Assembly: GCA_900556015.1 (NCBI GenBank)
Contig: USNH01000078.1
Span: 1-5,486 of the forward strand
Direction: 5' to 3'
DNA length: 5,486 bases
DNA from: an uncultured Eubacteriales bacterium
GTDB lineage: Bacteria > Bacillota_A > Clostridia > Oscillospirales > Oscillospiraceae
The notes under the pieces were generated by a model. That model was not told where the DNA came from and searched no databases. It was given only the letters and a program-made list of their open reading frames with translations. Of the stretch, positions 3,980-5,486 are shown piece by piece. The number at the start of each line of letters is the position of its first letter. Position 1 is the first letter of the stretch. A program made the translations under genes and the position numbers.

Positions 3980-5486
3980 AGCTCCCCCAGCTCCGGGGGC
4001 TTCTTCTCCGGGGCAGGCCTGGGCTGCTGCTTCGCGCACTCCTGCTTTGCCGCCGCCAGCCGTTCCCGGATGGAGGGCTTTTTCTCCGGCTGCGTCCGCT
4101 CCGCGTGCTCCTTGGCCTTCTCCAGCTCCTCGCCCCGCCTGCCGTTGTTGATAACGCCGTCGATCATGCCGTAGTCGTCCTCCAGCGTCATTTCTGCCGT
4201 GCGGAGGGGATTGTCCTTTTCCGGCGCATCAGCTCTGACCGCATACGCCTGGGTCCCATTTGCCATAATGAGATATTTTCCATCCTCAGAGGCGTGATGA
4301 AAACCGTATCCGTCCGCCTCCATCTGCTCCCTTGTCATGCCGCAGAGATAGAAGCTGCCCCTGGGTGTCTGGATGCGCTCGGTGATTTCGCGGCTTTTCT
4401 GCGCCGGCTGCAAAAACTCCGGCACTTCGGAAAAACCAGCGCGGTCGCAGTAATGGGCGGTATCCTTCCCGCCCTGATGCAGCACCACAATATCCGATAC
4501 TGACAGGGAGTGCCCGGTGAAGTCTGCCGGGCGGTCCACGTTGAACCGGGTATAAATGCTTTCAAGGTTGTCCTTCGTCGTCAGCGGCGCTTCATAGACC
4601 AGCTCGTAGTTTTCCGGCTTTATGGAAAGGCCGTTGCGGTGGATGCTGTCCAGCGGCTCAAAGCGATAATCCAGCGTTTCATTGCCGCCCTTGAGCTGGT
4701 AGATGGAGAAGCTGCCCACCGGCTCGTCCCGCACCGCCCGTGCCTGCTCCACGATAGCGGCGGGGGTCTGCGCATAGGCGGCCGCCTCCGCCGCGTACTC
4801 CCGTTCCGCCTTTTCCGCGGCGGCCAGCATTTCATCCACGCGGGATCTGTTCGGATCCTCCAAAGCCGCCTTGACCTCGGCAGGGTCAAAATCCAGAAAC
4901 TCCTCGTATCCCGTGGCGTCCTTGAACTTTTCGATCTCGGAGGGAAGATAGTCCTCCTGCGTCTGGCCCAGCGCCGCCAGCTTTTCATCCAGAGCGGAAA
5001 TACGCCCGGCCATCAGGCTTTCGTAAATTTCTTCCTTTGCGGCGTGCGCCTCCGGATGCTCCGCCGCGTACTGCGGATCGTTCTGACGGAAAAACTCGTC
5101 CATGTCAAAGGCGATATCCATGGCCCACTCGGATTTTTCTTCTTCGGGAAGATCGTCCTGGAAGGTCATCACCCGGTATTCATCGGGGATGCTGCCGCGC
5201 TCGCCGTCGTAATACTCGCAGAAGCGGTCCCCCGTATCCCGCACATAGCCCTGATCCGTAAAGCTGCCGTTTTCGTCCATCGCCACATCCCGGCCATAGG
5301 CCTCATAGTCGATGTAGTTTTGCAGGTGCTCCGGCACCTGCATGACCTCCAGCTCATCAATGTAATAGCGCCCAAGATCGTCATAGTCCTCAATATGGGG
5401 ATAGACCTCATAGCAGTCCAGATTTTCCGTCAGGTTGATGATCTCCTGCAGGCTGCCGCAATGATCGCCCATTTCCATACCGGCCT
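3976..5486 (-). CDS. ArdA-family antirestriction protein fused to YodL and DUF4316-like regions (5' end outside window)
   Basis: About 502 residues are visible. The frame is open through the right edge (codons for Ala and Gly precede the Met at 5478), and the segment starts mid-domain, so the true N-terminus is missing. Numbering from Met5478: residues 1-105 are the C-terminal part of an ArdA domain (MGDHCGSLQEIINLTENLDCYEVYP, HLQNYIDYEAYGRD, GYVRDTGDRFCEYYDG) and strongly acidic, as expected for a DNA mimic that inhibits type I restriction enzymes. Residues 110-250 are an Ala/Glu-rich helical linker. Residues 257-356 match YodL (YQLKGGNETLDYRFEPLD, ELVYEAPL, ADFTGHSLSVSDIVVLH, EVPEFLQ). Residues 370-415 are a further globular segment (REQMEADGYGFHH, GKYLIMANGT). 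Residues 425-500 resemble DUF4316 (AEMTLEDDYGMIDGVINNG) with a Lys/Pro-rich tail. The YodL and DUF4316 roles are unknown. Confidence 0.88.
   Translation of the reverse strand, partial: AGMEMGDHCGSLQEIINLTENLDCYEVYPHIEDYDDLGRYYIDELEVMQVPEHLQNYIDYEAYGRDVAMDENGSFTDQGYVRDTGDRFCEYYDGERGSIPDEYRVMTFQDDLPEEEKSEWAMDIAFDMDEFFRQNDPQYAAEHPEAHAAKEEIYESLMAGRISALDEKLAALGQTQEDYLPSEIEKFKDATGYEEFLDFDPAEVKAALEDPNRSRVDEMLAAAEKAEREYAAEAAAYAQTPAAIVEQARAVRDEPVGSFSIYQLKGGNETLDYRFEPLDSIHRNGLSIKPENYELVYEAPLTTKDNLESIYTRFNVDRPADFTGHSLSVSDIVVLHQGGKDTAHYCDRAGFSEVPEFLQPAQKSREITERIQTPRGSFYLCGMTREQMEADGYGFHHASEDGKYLIMANGTQAYAVRADAPEKDNPLRTAEMTLEDDYGMIDGVINNGRRGEELEKAKEHAERTQPEKKPSIRERLAAAKQECAKQQPRPAPEKKPPELGEL

Noticed and set aside
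3984..4000. CCCCC/GGGGG inverted repeat near the end of the ArdA-type gene
   Set aside because: Only five bases per arm, in coding sequence for a Pro/Glu/Leu tail, with no T-tract; not treated as a terminator.
3669..4503. Plus-strand open frames (3669-4151, 3787-4503) opposite the minus-strand operon
   Set aside because: Pro/Ser/Arg-rich reverse readings of the ArdA-type and cysteine-rich genes, with no ribosome binding site or family signal.
1..5486. CRISPR arrays, tRNA or rRNA genes, insertion sequence ends
   Set aside because: No regularly spaced long repeats, tRNA-like cloverleaf or transposase signature was seen on either strand.

Overview
The window looks like part of a conjugative or mobilizable element from a GC-rich gut Firmicute (Clostridia, probably Oscillospiraceae/Lachnospiraceae-like). 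This is inferred from the gene families: a MobC/MobP-type relaxase pair, a DUF6050-like membrane protein, a Bro-N/DinD-like protein, and an ArdA-YodL-DUF4316 antirestriction protein. Such families are typical of Tn1549-like and related integrative elements. No type IV secretion genes, coupling protein, integrase or replication gene is visible, so the window alone cannot show whether the element is self-transmissible.

Layout, left to right. Positions 1-122 hold the last 39 codons of an unidentified plus-strand gene, whose stop codon lies in the loop of an intrinsic terminator. Positions 123-384 are a relatively AT-rich intergenic stretch with two perfect inverted repeats and repeated GCAAG motifs; its place just upstream of mobC makes it the best oriT candidate. 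A MobC-like relaxosome protein (385-714) overlaps a relaxase (675-2021) by 40 bases. A small multi-pass membrane protein (2125-2484) follows, with its own -10 box. A repeat-bearing intergenic region (2485-2730) leads to a Bro-N/DinD-like protein (2731-3606). A bidirectional terminator (about 3609-3665) separates this plus-strand block from a minus-strand operon. That operon holds the large ArdA-YodL-DUF4316 protein (stop at 3976, 5' end off the right edge) and, coupled by a GTGA overlap, a 65-residue cysteine-rich protein (3782-3979).

How the genes may work together: MobC and the relaxase would bind and nick oriT to start transfer. The ArdA-type protein would shield incoming DNA from type I restriction. 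The Bro-N protein is a plausible regulator. The membrane protein and the cysteine-rich protein have no known role.

The least-explained signals are non-coding: a perfect 14-bp inverted repeat inside the Bro-N gene, an operator-like inverted repeat over the predicted transcription start of that gene, and a TGGGAAA motif recurring on both sides of it. Together they suggest an undescribed regulatory circuit around the Bro-N gene, but this is inference.
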